A stretch of 64,000 nt of DNA from Scylla paramamosain (Eukaryota > Arthropoda > Malacostraca > Decapoda > Portunidae), in NCBI RefSeq assembly GCF_035594125.1, contig NC_087157.1, forward strand, positions 7,278,501 to 7,342,500. Reading direction: 5' to 3'. A program made the translations under genes and the position numbers. This document shows positions 61,776 to 64,000 of this stretch, piece after piece; the stretch's first letter is position 1, and each line of letters begins with the position of its first letter. Under the pieces are notes generated by a model. It saw nothing but the letters and a program-made list of their open reading frames with translations, did not search any database and was not told the origin of the DNA.

Positions 61776-62535
61776 GTAATATGGTCACTCCAAATCATAA
61801 ACATTTAAATTAAGGTGTAATGAAAAGTAGAAAGGGAGGAATAAAAACAAGAAGTACAAAATACAATCACTCGTCAAAAAAACAAAAAAGAAAAATAAAT
61901 AAACAAACAAATAAATCATACATACGTTTAAGCCTAAGAGTAAAAAAAAGCTGGGAAAAAAAAAAGATAAGTGCCTCTTTTTATGAAGTGACAAGAACGT
62001 TAAGAAGGAGGAGGAGGAGGATTAGGAGGAGGAGGAGGAGGAGGAGGAAGCTAAGGTCGCGGTAGTGGTGGAAGCGGTGACGAGGAGCATGGTGAAGTGG
62101 CGAGATGAAGCAAGAAAAAAAAATCGAGGAGTAAAAGATTATTCGAGATGATTTGAAGCAAGGAAAAAAAGATATAAGAATCGTGCCAGACACTGTGTAG
62201 GGAGGGAAAATGTGATAATAATGATACGCAGGACTAATGAACAAGGGAGCGGAGAAAAAAAAGTGAGAAAAAAAGGAAAGAAACATGCTGGAAGATAAGA
62301 TAAAGGGAGGAAAAAATTAATGGTAAAAGAGAAAAGATACAAGGAAGAATTCTTATGAAGATAATTATGATGAGGAAAAGATTTTGGAATATGATTCGAG
62401 AGGAGAAAAAAGGTGGAAATGTGTGTGTTTTTATACCAGGCGACAGGAAGACGAGTAAAAGATGTGACCCTTGAAAAATATATAGTAAAAGATAGAGCTG
62501 AAGATTATTGGAGGGAGGAGGGAGGGAAGCAGGAC

Positions 62536-62539
<4 letters not shown>

Positions 62540-62572
<33 letters not shown>

Positions 62573-62591
62573 GGCAATATGTGGGACAAGA

Positions 62592-62634
<43 letters not shown>
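62540..62634. repeat. (GA)15 and (CA)20 microsatellites
   Basis: GA run 62540-62569 and CA run 62596-62634, 26 bp apart. Confidence 0.95.
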
Positions 62635-62636
<2 letters not shown>

Positions 62637-62801
62637 GGGATGGACTTGTCGCTTGTTTACTCAGAGCCAAGACAAACTAATTACCATTTAGTCTGCCTGC
62701 CGCTCACTCGTCAGAACTTAACTGAAGTGGGTTGGCCGCTTTTCCCCTCCCCCTCCTCCTGCACCTCTCCCACAATACCTCACTCTCTCGACCACTTCCT
62801 T

Positions 62802-62802
<1 letters not shown>

Positions 62803-62857
<55 letters not shown>
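62803..62857. repeat. (TC)27 microsatellite
   Basis: A perfect TC run. 62858-63387 is complex sequence with no recognised gene. Confidence 0.95.
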
Positions 62858-62861
<4 letters not shown>

Positions 62862-63383
62862 GTGACGTTCATTATCACACCTGACAGTGGAATCCGCATC
62901 ACTGAATCACGATCCGAAGCCATTGCAAGTACACATTCCCGTTCCTTTCTGCGTCGCCTTCAGAAGAGTAACGACCCATCCTACATAACACTGAGTCCCA
63001 TTCCCTGCAGGTACTGGGCTGGAATACACGGGTAAGGAGACAGGTAAGTAGAATTACGCTTGGCTGGAGGCAGGTAAGGTGTGTGTGGAAGGTGAGAGTA
63101 GAAGGGTTACATAGGTTACACAGATACACAGGGTACAATTGACCTTGCAGTCCTCACGAGGTGACTTGCCCTTAATGCTACCGAGAAAGTAATGGTAGTA
63201 AAAAAGAACTCAAAGGCAGAAGAAGGCTCTCCCCCCACCCTCCATTCCCTAAGACATAAGCAGAAGAGGAAACAGATAAGAAATAAATCCTTTGTGAGGT
63301 CGAACAGGAAAAAACCGATGGAAATCTTACAGCAAAGCATGAAAAATAGATGAAATGAGATGTCCCCGTCGAGGAAAGGTAAG

Positions 63384-63387
<4 letters not shown>

Positions 63388-63436
<49 letters not shown>
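63388..63436. repeat. (GA)24 microsatellite
   Basis: A perfect GA run. 63437-63829 is unassigned. Confidence 0.95.
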
Positions 63437-63438
<2 letters not shown>

Positions 63439-63829
63439 ACCACCTTAGAAACTGATATTTTCTCAACAGCCATGAAGACGAGGAATGTTGACACTGAATG
63501 CTTGCTGTAGATACGAGCAGTCAAGGGAAGGAAGGTGGGAGACTATGGCAAGCTTACACGGTCGAAGAACAGTATGTATATAAATGAGACTGGCAGGGAG
63601 CATTGACAGGGGGCAGTATTTATAAGGATACTCGTAGGTGATTTTGACAAGGGAAGGACGCAGCAGGGGACAGTGGCAGTGGGGAGCTGTTGAGTTGTTG
63701 CACAGACTGGCGGGTTAATGACGGGGGGAGGAGAGGAATGTTATGAACGGAAGATATGAAAATAACTACAGAGGTGTGGCTCGTGGCAGAGTAGCTGTGA
63801 AGGGTGACAATGGACAAAGAACAGGGTGG

Positions 63830-63992
63830 TGGAGGAGGAGGAGGAGGAGGAGGAGGAGGAGGAGGAGGAGGAGGAGGAGGAGGAGGAGGAGGAGGAGGAA
63901 AAGAAGAAGAAGAAGAAGAAGAAGAAGAAGAAGAAGAAGAAGAAGAAGAAGAAGAAGAAGAAGAAGAAGAAGAAGAAGAAGAAGAAGAAGAA
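63830..63992. repeat. (GGA)23 passing directly into (GAA)31
   Basis: GGA units run to 63898 and GAA units from there to 63992, near the window edge. The sharp switch between two related triplets in register suggests that one variant triplet expanded. Confidence 0.96.
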
Positions 63993-64000
63993 AGACAAAG

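Overview
The window looks like repeat-rich, gene-poor nuclear DNA of an arthropod, most likely a decapod crustacean and perhaps a brachyuran crab. That assignment is an inference. It rests on the extreme density of long, perfect (GA)n, (CA)n and (GAA)n microsatellites, on an endonuclease/reverse-transcriptase LINE of a type common in crab genomes, and on dispersed repeats that resemble ones I associate with decapods. I found no cellular protein-coding gene, tRNA, rRNA or CRISPR array. Nearly all open frames here are low-complexity translations of microsatellites (poly-Arg/Leu/Phe, Ser-Leu, Glu-Arg, Cys-Val, His-Thr).

The only substantial coding unit is a non-LTR retrotransposon at 53.74-56.72 kb (+). 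It has an APE-type endonuclease, a reverse transcriptase with all core motifs, a LINE-type C-terminus and a 31-nt poly(A) tail, and it is broken by three frameshifts that each fall in a homopolymer. Its 3' end recurs as a 5'-truncated copy at 4.93-5.07 kb (+) and as a diverged copy at about 40.17-40.29 kb (-). A second, older LINE family is represented by a decayed RT pseudogene at 19.58-20.14 kb (-) and a related 3' fragment at 10.63-10.86 kb (-).

Other mobile or dispersed sequence: two copies of a ~215-bp element with CCCT-type terminal inverted repeats and (in one copy) perfect TTAA flanks, which I read as a piggyBac-like MITE (32.79-33.01 and 12.87-13.08 kb); a foldback structure with ~96% identical arms (40.80-41.50 kb); an 89-bp segment repeated without change at 40.70 and 49.80 kb, each time attached to a (TC)n(CA)n tract; and two families of dispersed ~100-150-bp repeats (called DR1 and DR2 below).

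Tandem structure by region: 0-7.2 kb has a 380-bp duplication whose junction is a 15-bp palindrome, nine (TC)n arrays and an AGTGCC-rich patch; 7.4-8.0 kb has a four-unit ~145-bp array; 15.3-22.2 kb is mostly purine-rich on the + strand and contains a 1,384-bp uninterrupted (AAG)n array; 22.4-23.3 kb flips to pyrimidine-rich; 35.1-35.9 kb is a nested 39-bp minisatellite; 36.3-37.1 kb holds a second (AAG)n array of 806 bp; 49.98-50.79 kb is ~805 bp of GT/GC-rich, CpG-dense potential Z-DNA; 59-62.6 kb is again purine-rich. By hand count about 46 (GA)n/(TC)n arrays occupy roughly 3.9 kb (about 6%) of the window. The rest is unassigned intergenic or intronic sequence.
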